Shown one piece after another: positions 1 to 7,069 of a stretch of DNA of 12,284 nt. The DNA lies in contig JAHHLF010000072.1 of assembly GCA_018679315.1 (NCBI GenBank), positions 1-12,284 of the forward strand, in the 5' to 3' direction. The translations under genes were made by a program, and so were the position numbers. The notes below the pieces were generated by a model. That model was not told where the DNA came from, ran no database searches, and saw only the letters and a list, made by a program, of their open reading frames with translations. Origin of the DNA: Bacteroidia bacterium. GTDB lineage: Bacteria > Bacteroidota > Bacteroidia > Flavobacteriales > Flavobacteriaceae. The number at the start of each line of letters is the position of its first letter. The stretch's first letter is position 1.

Positions 1-253
1 GACAATGCCTGTTGATTTCCTGAGTGATATCCAGCATAATTTTTCGAATCTAGTTTTCCTGTCCTATTTTACTGTCGCTCCCAGCGCTGATAAGATCAAG
101 AAATATATCCGTGAATTCACTAAAAAATTAAATCTGAATGGATCTTCCCAATTTTGGATCCTCGGGAGACAAACAGAATTTATCACTCCTGAGATGAAAG
201 GATCCAACATCCATACCTTTCCTTCCATACACGACGCAATTCAAAAATTATAA
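1..253 (+). CDS. MerR-family / B12-binding-like transcriptional regulator, C-terminal fragment (5' end outside window)
   Basis: The reading frame is open from the first bases of the window, so this is the 3' end of a longer gene; about 84 residues are visible. The fragment resembles the last part of the cobalamin-binding-like domain of the MerR/CarH/LitR-type regulators found next to carotenoid genes in Flavobacteriaceae. The visible segments are a beta strand reading VFLSYFTVAP, a helix (ADKIKKYIREF), the strand and turn FWILGRQTEF, and a short closing helix. The N-terminal winged helix and any DxHxxG cobalamin motif lie outside the window, so DNA and B12 binding cannot be judged. The stop is 9 bases before crtI, in the same direction, which suggests co-transcription. 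Family knowledge suggests a repressor of carotenogenesis that responds to light. The assignment rests on recall of similar C-termini and on gene context. Confidence 0.7.
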   Translation, partial: TMPVDFLSDIQHNFSNLVFLSYFTVAPSADKIKKYIREFTKKLNLNGSSQFWILGRQTEFITPEMKGSNIHTFPSIHDAIQKL

Positions 254-262
254 TATCCCCTT

Positions 263-1720
263 ATGAGTAAAAGCGTTCAGATCATTGGCTCGGGATTTGC
301 TTCCCTTTCGGCAGCCTGTTACCTGGCTAATGCCGGCTATTCTGTCGATATCTATGAAAAGAATGCAACCGTGGGCGGACGTGCACGCCGACTATCAAAA
401 GAGGGCTTCACATTTGACATGGGGCCCAGCTGGTATTGGATGCCGGATATTTTTGAAAAGTTTTTTGCTGATTTCCAGAAATTACCGTCCGATTATTATC
501 ATTTAGACAAGCTGGATCCGGCGTACAAAATATTCTTTGCAGATGACACCATTACCATTGGTGATTCTATGGAAAAGATCTGTGAGGAATTTGAACGGAT
601 AGAGCCTGGCAGTGCCCGGGTCTTGCGAAAATTTATAGCGAAGGCCCAAAAAAACTACGATATCGCCATAAATAAAATTGTTTACCGACCCGGTCTTTCG
701 CCTTTAGAATTGATCACCCCGGAAACAGCCATGCGCGTAAACCAGTTCTTTTCTACCATTAAAAAAGAGGTGAGACGCTCTTTCAAAAATCCCAAGTTAG
801 TTGCAACCCTCGAATTTCCTGTCTTATTCCTGGGAGCTAAACCATCTAATACACCTGCCTTCTACAGCTTTATGAATTATGCCGATTTTGGTCTTGGCAC
901 CTGGCATCCCAGAGGAGGTATGTATGAGGTTATACTCGGCATGAAAAGATTGGCCGAAGAACTGGGCGTACGAATTCACTGTAATAGTCCGGCGGAAGAG
1001 ATCGGTGTTACGAATGGAAAGGCCGCATACATAAATGTAAATGGTGAGAAGAAAACGGCAGACTTTACCCTGAGGGGTGCAGATTATCACCACACGGAAA
1101 CTTTATTGGAGCCGTCTTACCGCCAGTATTCTGAAGGCTATTGGGACAAGAAAACGTTTGCCCCTTCCACCCTGCTCTTTTATGTCGGTTTTGATACTCG
1201 GTTGAAAGGCATGGAACATCACAGCCTCTTTTTTGATACCGATTTTGAAGCCCATGCCCGTGCTATTTATGATGAACCTAAATGGCCGGACAAGCCCTTG
1301 TTTTATGCCAGTTTTCCTTCCAAAACAGACAGTTCTATGGCGCCGGAAGGCTGTGAAGCTGGGTTGTTCTTAATTCCTATTGCGCCTGATCTCGAAGATA
1401 CGCCAGCGCTGAGGGAGATGTATTTCCAGAAAATGATGCTCCGTTTTGAGAAGCACCTGGGAAGTTCAGTAAAGAATAATATTATCTTTAAAGAGTCATT
1501 TTGTGTCAAGGACTTCGTATCAGAATACAATTCGTATAAAGGCAATGCATATGGAATGGCCAATATCCTGACGCAAACAGCATTTATGAGGCCTGGACTG
1601 CGCAGTAAAAAAGTAAGTAATCTATATTTCACAGGCCAATTAACTGTTCCGGGACCAGGAGTTCCACCTTCGTTGATCTCTGGGAAATTAGCCGCTGAAT
1701 TGATCGTGAAAGCAAGCTGA
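263..1720 (+). CDS. crtI: Phytoene desaturase (CrtI family)
   Basis: A 485-residue FAD-dependent desaturase that converts phytoene to lycopene through several desaturation steps at the inner membrane. The N-terminus has the dinucleotide-binding fold: GSGFAS at residues 9-14, then AACYLANAGYSV and the acidic strand end IYEK, followed by GGRARR. The motif FDMGPSWYWMP after it is typical of CrtI. The C-terminus carries the family signature GQLTVPGPGVPPSL (about residues 458-471), followed by a helix that closes the FAD site. The length matches bacterial CrtI (about 490). The start ATG lies 9 bases after the upstream regulator stop and gives the Rossmann strand at the expected position; no clear Shine-Dalgarno is present. 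It is the first gene of the crtI-crtB-crtZ run. The number of desaturation steps (lycopene or neurosporene as product) cannot be read from the sequence, but the downstream crtZ favours lycopene. Confidence 0.95.
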   Translation: MSKSVQIIGSGFASLSAACYLANAGYSVDIYEKNATVGGRARRLSKEGFTFDMGPSWYWMPDIFEKFFADFQKLPSDYYHLDKLDPAYKIFFADDTITIGDSMEKICEEFERIEPGSARVLRKFIAKAQKNYDIAINKIVYRPGLSPLELITPETAMRVNQFFSTIKKEVRRSFKNPKLVATLEFPVLFLGAKPSNTPAFYSFMNYADFGLGTWHPRGGMYEVILGMKRLAEELGVRIHCNSPAEEIGVTNGKAAYINVNGEKKTADFTLRGADYHHTETLLEPSYRQYSEGYWDKKTFAPSTLLFYVGFDTRLKGMEHHSLFFDTDFEAHARAIYDEPKWPDKPLFYASFPSKTDSSMAPEGCEAGLFLIPIAPDLEDTPALREMYFQKMMLRFEKHLGSSVKNNIIFKESFCVKDFVSEYNSYKGNAYGMANILTQTAFMRPGLRSKKVSNLYFTGQLTVPGPGVPPSLISGKLAAELIVKAS

Positions 1721-1727
1721 TGTATTT

Positions 1728-2567
1728 ATGAAAGCAATATTTGACAATGTTTCCTATGCCTGCAGTAAGATGGTTACTACTTCTTACAGTACGTCTTTTT
1801 CAATGGCCACAAAAATGCTCGACTCCTCCATTCGAAAAGATATTTATAATATTTATGGTTTCGTCCGATTTGCCGATGAGATCGTCGACACTTTTCATGA
1901 ATATAATAAACAGGAATTATTTGAAAGGTTCGAAAAAGATCTGTACGCTGCTTTGCACGATAAAATAAGTCTGAACCCCATTTTAAACTCTTTCCAGCAC
2001 ACGTATCACAAATACGGCATTCAACGTGATCTTGTCGAAGCCTTTATGAAGAGCATGCGTATGGACCTGACCAAGAAAAAGTATGCGAGTATTGAAGAGT
2101 ACAAGGAATATATCTATGGCTCGGCCGATGTGGTAGGACTCATGTGCCTTCGCGTTTTTGTCGATGGCAATGATGATACATATGAAGATCTCAAAGAATC
2201 TGCCATGGCGCTGGGATCTGCCTTTCAAAAGGTTAATTTTTTACGAGACCTGAAAGCTGATCACGAAGATCTGAACCGGACATATTTTCCTAACACAGAT
2301 CTTAATGAATTAGATGAGGCTTCAAAAGACAAGATCGTCCAAGAGATCGAAGAAGATTTCAAGCGGGGGTACCGGGGCATTATGAAATTGCCTAACAAGG
2401 CAAAATTCGGCGTCTTTACAGCATACACCTATTACAAGAAATTATTGAAGAAATTAAGAAATACCCCATCGAGGGAAATTAAAAAGAAACGAATTCGCGT
2501 TCCTGATTATCAAAAAATTGGATTGCTTGCAAAATCCTATGTAACTTGTAAGCTAAATAGGGTTTAA
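1728..2567 (+). CDS. crtB: Phytoene synthase (squalene/phytoene synthase family)
   Basis: A 279-residue trans-isoprenyl diphosphate synthase that condenses two geranylgeranyl diphosphates head to head into 15-cis-phytoene, the first committed carotenoid step. Both Mg-diphosphate-binding aspartate motifs are visible: YGFVRFADEIVD (DEIVD, residues 50-54) and NFLRDLKADHED (D174 and D178, followed by NRTYFP). The SYSTSF segment at residues 19-24 is the usual substrate-binding start of the fold, and YIYGSADVVGLM at about 128-139 matches the central helix. The length is slightly short but normal for the Bacteroidota form. The ATG is 7 bases after the crtI stop, so translation is probably coupled. 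The C-terminus is rich in Lys/Arg and ends in a short basic tail. Context and motifs together leave little doubt. Squalene synthase is the only close alternative, and crtI/crtZ next door argue against it. Confidence 0.95.
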   Translation: MKAIFDNVSYACSKMVTTSYSTSFSMATKMLDSSIRKDIYNIYGFVRFADEIVDTFHEYNKQELFERFEKDLYAALHDKISLNPILNSFQHTYHKYGIQRDLVEAFMKSMRMDLTKKKYASIEEYKEYIYGSADVVGLMCLRVFVDGNDDTYEDLKESAMALGSAFQKVNFLRDLKADHEDLNRTYFPNTDLNELDEASKDKIVQEIEEDFKRGYRGIMKLPNKAKFGVFTAYTYYKKLLKKLRNTPSREIKKKRIRVPDYQKIGLLAKSYVTCKLNRV

Positions 2568-2568
2568 C

Positions 2569-3018
2569 ATGAATATTGCCATTTGGTTACTTATCTTTTT
2601 TGGAACTTTTTGGTTCATGGAATTTATGGCTTGGTTTACCCATAAATATATCATGCATGGATTTTTGTGGAGCTTGCATAGGGACCACCACAAGAAAGAT
2701 CACGACAGCTGGTTTGAACGCAACGATGCCTTCTTTCTCTTCTATGCTGTTGTGAGCATGGTTCTTTTCTACCTTGGTGCTAATACAAATTTCTGGTATG
2801 GCTGGCCATTGGGGTTAGGGATATTAGCCTATGGGATCGCTTATTTTACCGTTCATGATATCTTCATTCACCAGCGCTTCAAAATGTTTCGCAATGCCAA
2901 TAACAGGTATGCCAGAGGCGTCAGGCGTGCGCACAAGATCCACCATAAACATTTAGGAAAAGAGGATGGAGAGTGTTTTGGAATGCTGGTTGTACCTTGG
3001 AAATATTTTCGAAAATAG
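2569..3018 (+). CDS. crtZ: Beta-carotene hydroxylase (CrtZ, fatty-acid-hydroxylase superfamily)
   Basis: A 149-residue integral membrane di-iron hydroxylase that adds 3-hydroxyls to beta-ionone rings (beta-carotene to beta-cryptoxanthin to zeaxanthin). The histidine clusters of the family are all visible: HKYIMH (H25, H30), HRDHH (H37, H40, H41), H96/H101 in VHDIFIHQR, and AHKIHH (H122, H125, H126). An N-terminal hydrophobic segment (residues 3-22) and two central ones (about 54-70 and 78-95) agree with a membrane protein. The length is close to the normal CrtZ size. The ATG follows the crtB stop after one base, so it is translationally coupled. The stop codon is one base away from the stop of the convergent gene on the other strand. 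The gene implies a beta-ring substrate, yet no lycopene cyclase lies in this window. Confidence 0.94.
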   Translation: MNIAIWLLIFFGTFWFMEFMAWFTHKYIMHGFLWSLHRDHHKKDHDSWFERNDAFFLFYAVVSMVLFYLGANTNFWYGWPLGLGILAYGIAYFTVHDIFIHQRFKMFRNANNRYARGVRRAHKIHHKHLGKEDGECFGMLVVPWKYFRK

Positions 3019-3019
3019 G

Positions 3020-3583
3020 CTATTCTTCTTCCAGCAATTCGTCTAGCAGGTCATGGATCTTTTTATTGTTCCAATCTGCAATTCCTTCTTCCTGAATCAC
3101 AATATGTCCTTGCTTGTCGATCAGATAACTGGCAGGAGGAGCCAGAACTTCAAACGGAGCACGTTCACCTATGATCAGGTACGTCACTGGAAAGTGGAAC
3201 TTCTTTTCCGCCATAAATGCTTCTACCGGAGGCCGTTCTTCGTCTGTAATAATATAAAAATCTACCCGATCGCTGTAGGCATCATAAAGGTCCTGGATAC
3301 CGGCTAGTTCAGCAGCGCAGGGCAAGCGCCATGAAGCCCAGAAATTTATAAAAACCACTTTTCCTTTCGACTTTTCAAAACTAAAAAACTCCCATTGGGG
3401 ATCTTTTAATGTCCATTTATAATCCGAGATCGCAATACGGTTTTCCTGGGCAATTAGGGTTGGATTACCGGCAAAAAGCTGGTTGAGAAAAACTTTGCTG
3501 TGATAACCTAGGGGAGTCAGAAAGAAAGATAAGATAAAGGCGAACAACAAAATGTTCAGCAAGGTTCTCTTTTTTATCTTCAT
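3020..3583 (-). CDS. TlpA/thioredoxin-fold membrane-anchored protein with altered active site (WRLPC)
   Basis: A 187-residue protein with a Lys/Arg-rich start followed by one hydrophobic segment (residues 9-25), so it is probably anchored in the inner membrane with the thioredoxin fold in the periplasm. The fold is recognisable: KGKVVFINFWASW at residues 73-85, the active-site turn W-R-L-P-C (R86, C89), a long helix, the strand VDFYIITDEE, and a segment APPASYLIDKQGHI carrying the cis-proline at P150. In ordinary TlpA/ResA proteins the motif is WCxxC; here arginine (codon CGC) stands in place of the first cysteine, while the second is kept. Normal disulfide reductase chemistry should therefore be lost or changed. 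It is convergent with crtZ, and its start lies just downstream of the aconitase terminator, so it is probably transcribed alone. A chaperone-like or binding role is possible but only inferred. Confidence 0.85.
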   Translation of the reverse strand: MKIKKRTLLNILLFAFILSFFLTPLGYHSKVFLNQLFAGNPTLIAQENRIAISDYKWTLKDPQWEFFSFEKSKGKVVFINFWASWRLPCAAELAGIQDLYDAYSDRVDFYIITDEERPPVEAFMAEKKFHFPVTYLIIGERAPFEVLAPPASYLIDKQGHIVIQEEGIADWNNKKIHDLLDELLEEE

Positions 3584-3599
3584 TCGGCTTGGAATTGAT

Positions 3600-3607
3600 C
3601 AAAACTA
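3600..3607 (-). promoter_or_regulatory. Candidate Bacteroidota -7 box for the TlpA-like gene
   Basis: On the minus strand the bases read TAGTTTTG, an exact match to TAnnTTTG, the -7 consensus of the main Bacteroidota sigma factor. It lies 16 bases before the ATG at 3583 and directly abuts the aconitase terminator, so the T-tract and the box share a boundary. No convincing -33 TTG is found at the usual 17-23 base distance, where the terminator stem lies instead. In an AT-rich gap such a match can be chance. Confidence 0.3.
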
Positions 3608-3636
3608 AAAAACTCCTGATACATACAGGAGTTTTT
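3608..3636 (-). terminator. Rho-independent terminator after aconitase
   Basis: A perfect 11-base inverted repeat: AAAAACTCCTG at 3608-3618 pairs with CAGGAGTTTTT at 3626-3636, with a 7-base loop. Read on the minus strand the second arm runs on into TTTTTTAGTTTT, a good U-tract. It lies 22 bases past the aconitase stop and before the next minus-strand gene, so it most likely ends the aconitase transcript. Confidence 0.85.
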
Positions 3637-3658
3637 CATAGTATTTGTATAGTACTTT

Positions 3659-5932
3659 TTAGGAAGCGCTCTCCTGCTTGATCACATTCAAAGCAGATCC
3701 TTCCTTGAACCATTCAATTTGAGAGGCATTGTAAGTGTGATTGGCCATAATGACATCCTTACTGCCATCAGCATGCACAGCTTCTATGCTCAATGGTTTA
3801 CCGGGTGCAAAATCTGCGATATCAACAAAATTGAAAGTATCGTCTTCCTGGATGAGATCATAGTCACTCTCATTAGCGAAGGTCAATGCAAGCATCCCTT
3901 GTTTCTTCAAATTAGTTTCATGGATACGCGCAAAGGATTTTACAATAACAGCAGCAACACCGAGATGACGAGGCTGCATGGCCGCATGCTCTCTTGAAGA
4001 TCCTTCTCCGTAATTATGGTCACCGGCTACCAATGTTCGAATGCCATTTAATTTATACGCGCGCTGGGTATCCGGCACACCGCCGTATTCCCCACTTAAT
4101 TGATTCTTAACAAAATTTGTCTTTTTATTGAATGCATTTACTGCTCCAATAAGGGTATTGTTGGCAATATTGTCTAAATGTCCGCGATACCGCAACCAGG
4201 GGCCGGCCATGGATATATGGTCTGTCGTACATTTACCAAAGGCTTTGATCAACAATTTCATGCCTTGCAATTCCTCATTTTTAATCGGATCAAAAGGTTC
4301 CAGCAATTGAAGTCGCTCTGAAGCAGGATCCACTTTCACTTCTATACCTGATCCATCCTCCGGGGGTGCAACAAATCCGGCATCCTCAACATCGAAACCT
4401 TCTGGCGGTAATTCATATCCCCTGGGCTCTTCCAGCATTACCTCTTGCCCATCCTCATTTAACAAGCTGTCTGTAGCCGGGTTAAAATCGAGTCGGCCTG
4501 CAATGGCGATCGCAGTCACCAGCTCCGGGGAGCCTACAAATGCCAAAGTGTTGGGGTTTCCATCTGCTCGTTTCGCAAAATTCCGATTAAAGGAATGAAC
4601 GATGGTATTTCTTGGACCATCCGCCGCCTTATCACCATAGCGATCCCACATCCCAATACACGGCCCACATGCGTTTGCAAAAACCGTAGCTCCAATTTCA
4701 TTGAATGTATCGATCAGCCCATCCCGCTCAATCGTATAACGGACTTGTTCCGAACCCGGCGTGATGGTGAACTTTGACTGTGTTTTTAAATTTTTGTCTT
4801 TAACCTGCTTGGCCAATGATGCTGCTCTAGATATATCTTCATAAGATGAATTCGTACAAGACCCGATCAGTCCGACCTCCACATTCAATGGCCAATCATT
4901 CTTTCTTGCTGCTTCACTCATTTTTGAAATGGGAGTTGCCAGGTCTGGCGTGAACGGACCATTTAAATGTGGCTCCAATGTTGAAAGATCGATCTCGATA
5001 ACCTGGTCAAAATAAGAGCCAGGATCGGCATAGACTTCAGGATCTGCAGTTAGGTGTTCCTTGACCCCATTCGCAGCGTCAGCTACTTCTGATCTGTCTG
5101 TAGCCCGCAGATAACGATCCATAGAGGCATCATATCCAAAAGTGGAAGTAGTGGCTCCTACTTCTGCTCCCATATTACAAATAGTCCCTTTACCTGTACA
5201 GGACATTGATGTGGCCCCTTCGCCAAAATATTCTATAATCGCACCTGTCCCTCCTTTTACAGTAAGAATATCTGCTACCTTGAGTATGACATCTTTTGGC
5301 GCCGTCCAACCCGAAAGTTTTCCACTAAGTTTTACACCAATTAATTTGGGGAATTTAAGTTCCCAGGGCATTCCAGCCATTACATCCACTGCATCTGCAC
5401 CTCCTACACCAATGGCCACCATACCGAGTCCGCCGGCATTCACAGTGTGTGAATCTGTTCCGATCATCATCCCTCCAGGAAAGGCGTAATTCTCGAGAAC
5501 CACCTGGTGTATAATCCCAGCACCGGGTTTCCAGAATCCAATCCCGTATTTGTTTGAGACAGACTCGAGAAAATCAAATACTTCATTACTTGTCTTATTG
5601 GCGCGTACAAGATCTTCTTTAGCTCCTGTCTTGGCCTGTATCAGGTGATCACAATGCACTGTGGTTGGTACGGCAACTTTAGGCTTACCGGCGTGCATGA
5701 ACTGCAATAGTGCCATTTGTGCTGTGGCATCCTGGCATGCAACCCTATCCGGGGCAAAGTCTACATAATCCTTACCTCTTTTATATGCCTGGGCCGGAAC
5801 GCCGTCCCATAAATGTGCATAGAGGATCTTTTCAGCCAACGTAAGGGGTTTCCCTACCACCTCGCGAGCTCTATTCACGCGATCGCCAAATTGTGCGTAC
5901 ACTTTTTGGATCATGTCTAAATCAAAAGCCAT
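3659..5932 (-). CDS. acn: Aconitate hydratase, mitochondrial type
   Basis: A 757-residue [4Fe-4S] enzyme that isomerises citrate to isocitrate through cis-aconitate in the TCA cycle, in the cytoplasm. With the ATG at 5932 the protein begins MAFDLDMIQKVYAQ. The three cluster cysteines are C359 in LIGSCTNSSYED and C422/C425 in ANACGPCIGMW, almost the same numbers as in mature animal mitochondrial aconitase (358, 421, 424). Other conserved parts are DRVACQDATAQM, VPTTVHCDHLIQ, GTDSHTVNAGG, SFNRNF, and the swivel-domain active site GDHNYGEGSSREHAA. The length fits this subfamily, which is shorter than the bacterial AcnA/IRP1 type (about 890) and unlike AcnB. An in-frame ATG 15 codons upstream (5977) is rejected because its extension is not family-like. 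A terminator follows the gene, and 181 bases separate it from moxR upstream. Confidence 0.97.
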   Translation of the reverse strand: MAFDLDMIQKVYAQFGDRVNRAREVVGKPLTLAEKILYAHLWDGVPAQAYKRGKDYVDFAPDRVACQDATAQMALLQFMHAGKPKVAVPTTVHCDHLIQAKTGAKEDLVRANKTSNEVFDFLESVSNKYGIGFWKPGAGIIHQVVLENYAFPGGMMIGTDSHTVNAGGLGMVAIGVGGADAVDVMAGMPWELKFPKLIGVKLSGKLSGWTAPKDVILKVADILTVKGGTGAIIEYFGEGATSMSCTGKGTICNMGAEVGATTSTFGYDASMDRYLRATDRSEVADAANGVKEHLTADPEVYADPGSYFDQVIEIDLSTLEPHLNGPFTPDLATPISKMSEAARKNDWPLNVEVGLIGSCTNSSYEDISRAASLAKQVKDKNLKTQSKFTITPGSEQVRYTIERDGLIDTFNEIGATVFANACGPCIGMWDRYGDKAADGPRNTIVHSFNRNFAKRADGNPNTLAFVGSPELVTAIAIAGRLDFNPATDSLLNEDGQEVMLEEPRGYELPPEGFDVEDAGFVAPPEDGSGIEVKVDPASERLQLLEPFDPIKNEELQGMKLLIKAFGKCTTDHISMAGPWLRYRGHLDNIANNTLIGAVNAFNKKTNFVKNQLSGEYGGVPDTQRAYKLNGIRTLVAGDHNYGEGSSREHAAMQPRHLGVAAVIVKSFARIHETNLKKQGMLALTFANESDYDLIQEDDTFNFVDIADFAPGKPLSIEAVHADGSKDVIMANHTYNASQIEWFKEGSALNVIKQESAS

Positions 5933-6113
5933 ATTGTGATCTTTTAGTTTGAAGTGGCCCAAAAATACTAAAACCAAGAGGTTTATAAAACTTTTGAGCC
6001 TCGAGCCTAGGCGGAATTCCGAATACGTGAAATCGGAAAAGCAAAAATTACCAAAGTCCTATTTAAAACTATAAAATATTATGATCTGAAATATAACGAA
6101 GTATAAAAAATAA
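5933..6113 (-). promoter_or_regulatory. Intergenic region upstream of aconitase, with candidate promoter
   Basis: This 181-base AT-rich gap lies between the moxR stop and the aconitase start, both on the minus strand. Bases 5960-5967 read TATTTTTG on the minus strand, an exact TAnnTTTG -7 match, 27 bases before the aconitase ATG. A clear -33 TTG at the right spacing is lacking. Further upstream, 6005-6012 is the palindrome GCCTAGGC, and 6017-6022 / 6033-6038 form TTCCGA / TCGGAA around a 10-base spacer. These could be regulator sites or a weak hairpin, but neither has a U-tract. No good terminator for moxR is seen, so read-through into aconitase is possible. Confidence 0.4.
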
Positions 6114-7067
6114 TTATAGTAACTGTTGGATCAGAGTTTCTTGCGTAATGCCCTCAGCCTCAGCTTTATAATTCTTAATAATCCGATGTCGAAGGATTCC
6201 ATAGGCGACCGCCTGGACATCTTCGATATCTGGTGAGTACTTGCCATGAATAGCGGCATGTGCTTTTCCGGCCAAAATCAGATTCTGCGAGGCTCGGGGT
6301 CCGGCACCCCAATCTACATACTGTTTTACATATTCCGAGGCCGTTTCTAAACCAGGCCGGGTACTGTTTACCAGGTTCACCGCATATTCTACCACATTGT
6401 CAGGTACAGGTATGCGTCTTACCAGGTGTTGTACTTCAAGGATCTCGTCTGCGGTGAATAAGGTGTCTACCTGGGGGAATTCATCATTCGTCGTAGTTTT
6501 TACCACCTGGATCTCCTCCTCTACCGAAGGATATTTCAATTCAATGGCAAACATAAAACGGTCTAATTGGGCTTCCGGTAGCGGGTAAGTTCCTTCCTGT
6601 TCTATTGGGTTCTGTGTAGCCAGAACAAAGTAAGGAAGGGATAATTCGTGTCGCTGTCCGGCGATGGTTACTGCACGTTCCTGCATAGCTTCCAGCAAGG
6701 CAGCTTGTGTCTTGGGCGGCGTTCGGTTAATCTCGTCGGCTAAAATGATATTTGCAAAGACCGGTCCTTTGATAAACTTAAAATTCCGGTTTTGATCGAG
6801 GATCTCACTACCCAAGATATCGCTGGGCATTAAATCGGGTGTAAACTGTATACGCTTGAAATCCAGGCCCAATGTTTGGGCTATGGTGTTGACCATTAAG
6901 GTTTTGGCAAGTCCCGGTACGCCAATTAGCAGTGAATGTCCCCCGGAATATATTGATAAAAGGATCTGATCGATGACCGCATGTTGCCCTACGATGATCT
7001 TTCCGATCTCATTTTTAAGTGCCTGGTGTTTCTCCACCAAACGTTGCATAGCTGCCACATCGGACAT
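6114..7067 (-). CDS. MoxR-family AAA+ ATPase
   Basis: A 317-residue cytoplasmic AAA+ ATPase of the MoxR clade, a group thought to act as chaperones for assembly or activation of partner protein complexes, often with VWA-domain partners. Visible motifs are Walker A GVPGLAKT (49-56), Walker B IILADE (107-112) followed by INRTPPKTQAALLEAMQE, sensor 1 ATQNP (150-154), and the arginine-finger region LPEAQLDRF (about 163-171). The C-terminal lid region contains GAGPRASQNLILAGKA, the usual MoxR sensor-2 segment. The start follows the SurA-like gene stop after two bases, so it is the last gene of a three-gene operon. The DUF58 and VWA partners common beside moxR are not downstream; aconitase is. The substrate is unknown, but operon membership suggests a link to export or outer-membrane protein folding. 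Confidence 0.93.
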   Translation of the reverse strand: MSDVAAMQRLVEKHQALKNEIGKIIVGQHAVIDQILLSIYSGGHSLLIGVPGLAKTLMVNTIAQTLGLDFKRIQFTPDLMPSDILGSEILDQNRNFKFIKGPVFANIILADEINRTPPKTQAALLEAMQERAVTIAGQRHELSLPYFVLATQNPIEQEGTYPLPEAQLDRFMFAIELKYPSVEEEIQVVKTTTNDEFPQVDTLFTADEILEVQHLVRRIPVPDNVVEYAVNLVNSTRPGLETASEYVKQYVDWGAGPRASQNLILAGKAHAAIHGKYSPDIEDVQAVAYGILRHRIIKNYKAEAEGITQETLIQQLL

Positions 7068-7069
7068 GG

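Noticed and set aside
1303..1632. 109-codon minus-strand frame inside crtI
   Set aside because: Shadow of the crtI coding sequence; no recognisable domain and no promoter or ribosome site of its own.
5142..5489. Long open frame on the plus strand, rich in Ser/Pro/Thr
   Set aside because: It lies antisense within the conserved middle of aconitase, and its composition reflects the complement of that gene's codons; no family features.
5933..5977. Upstream ATG extending aconitase by 15 residues
   Set aside because: The extension (MVLVFLGHFKLKDHN) is not like the family and covers the candidate -7 box; the MAFDLDMI start fits the known N-terminus.
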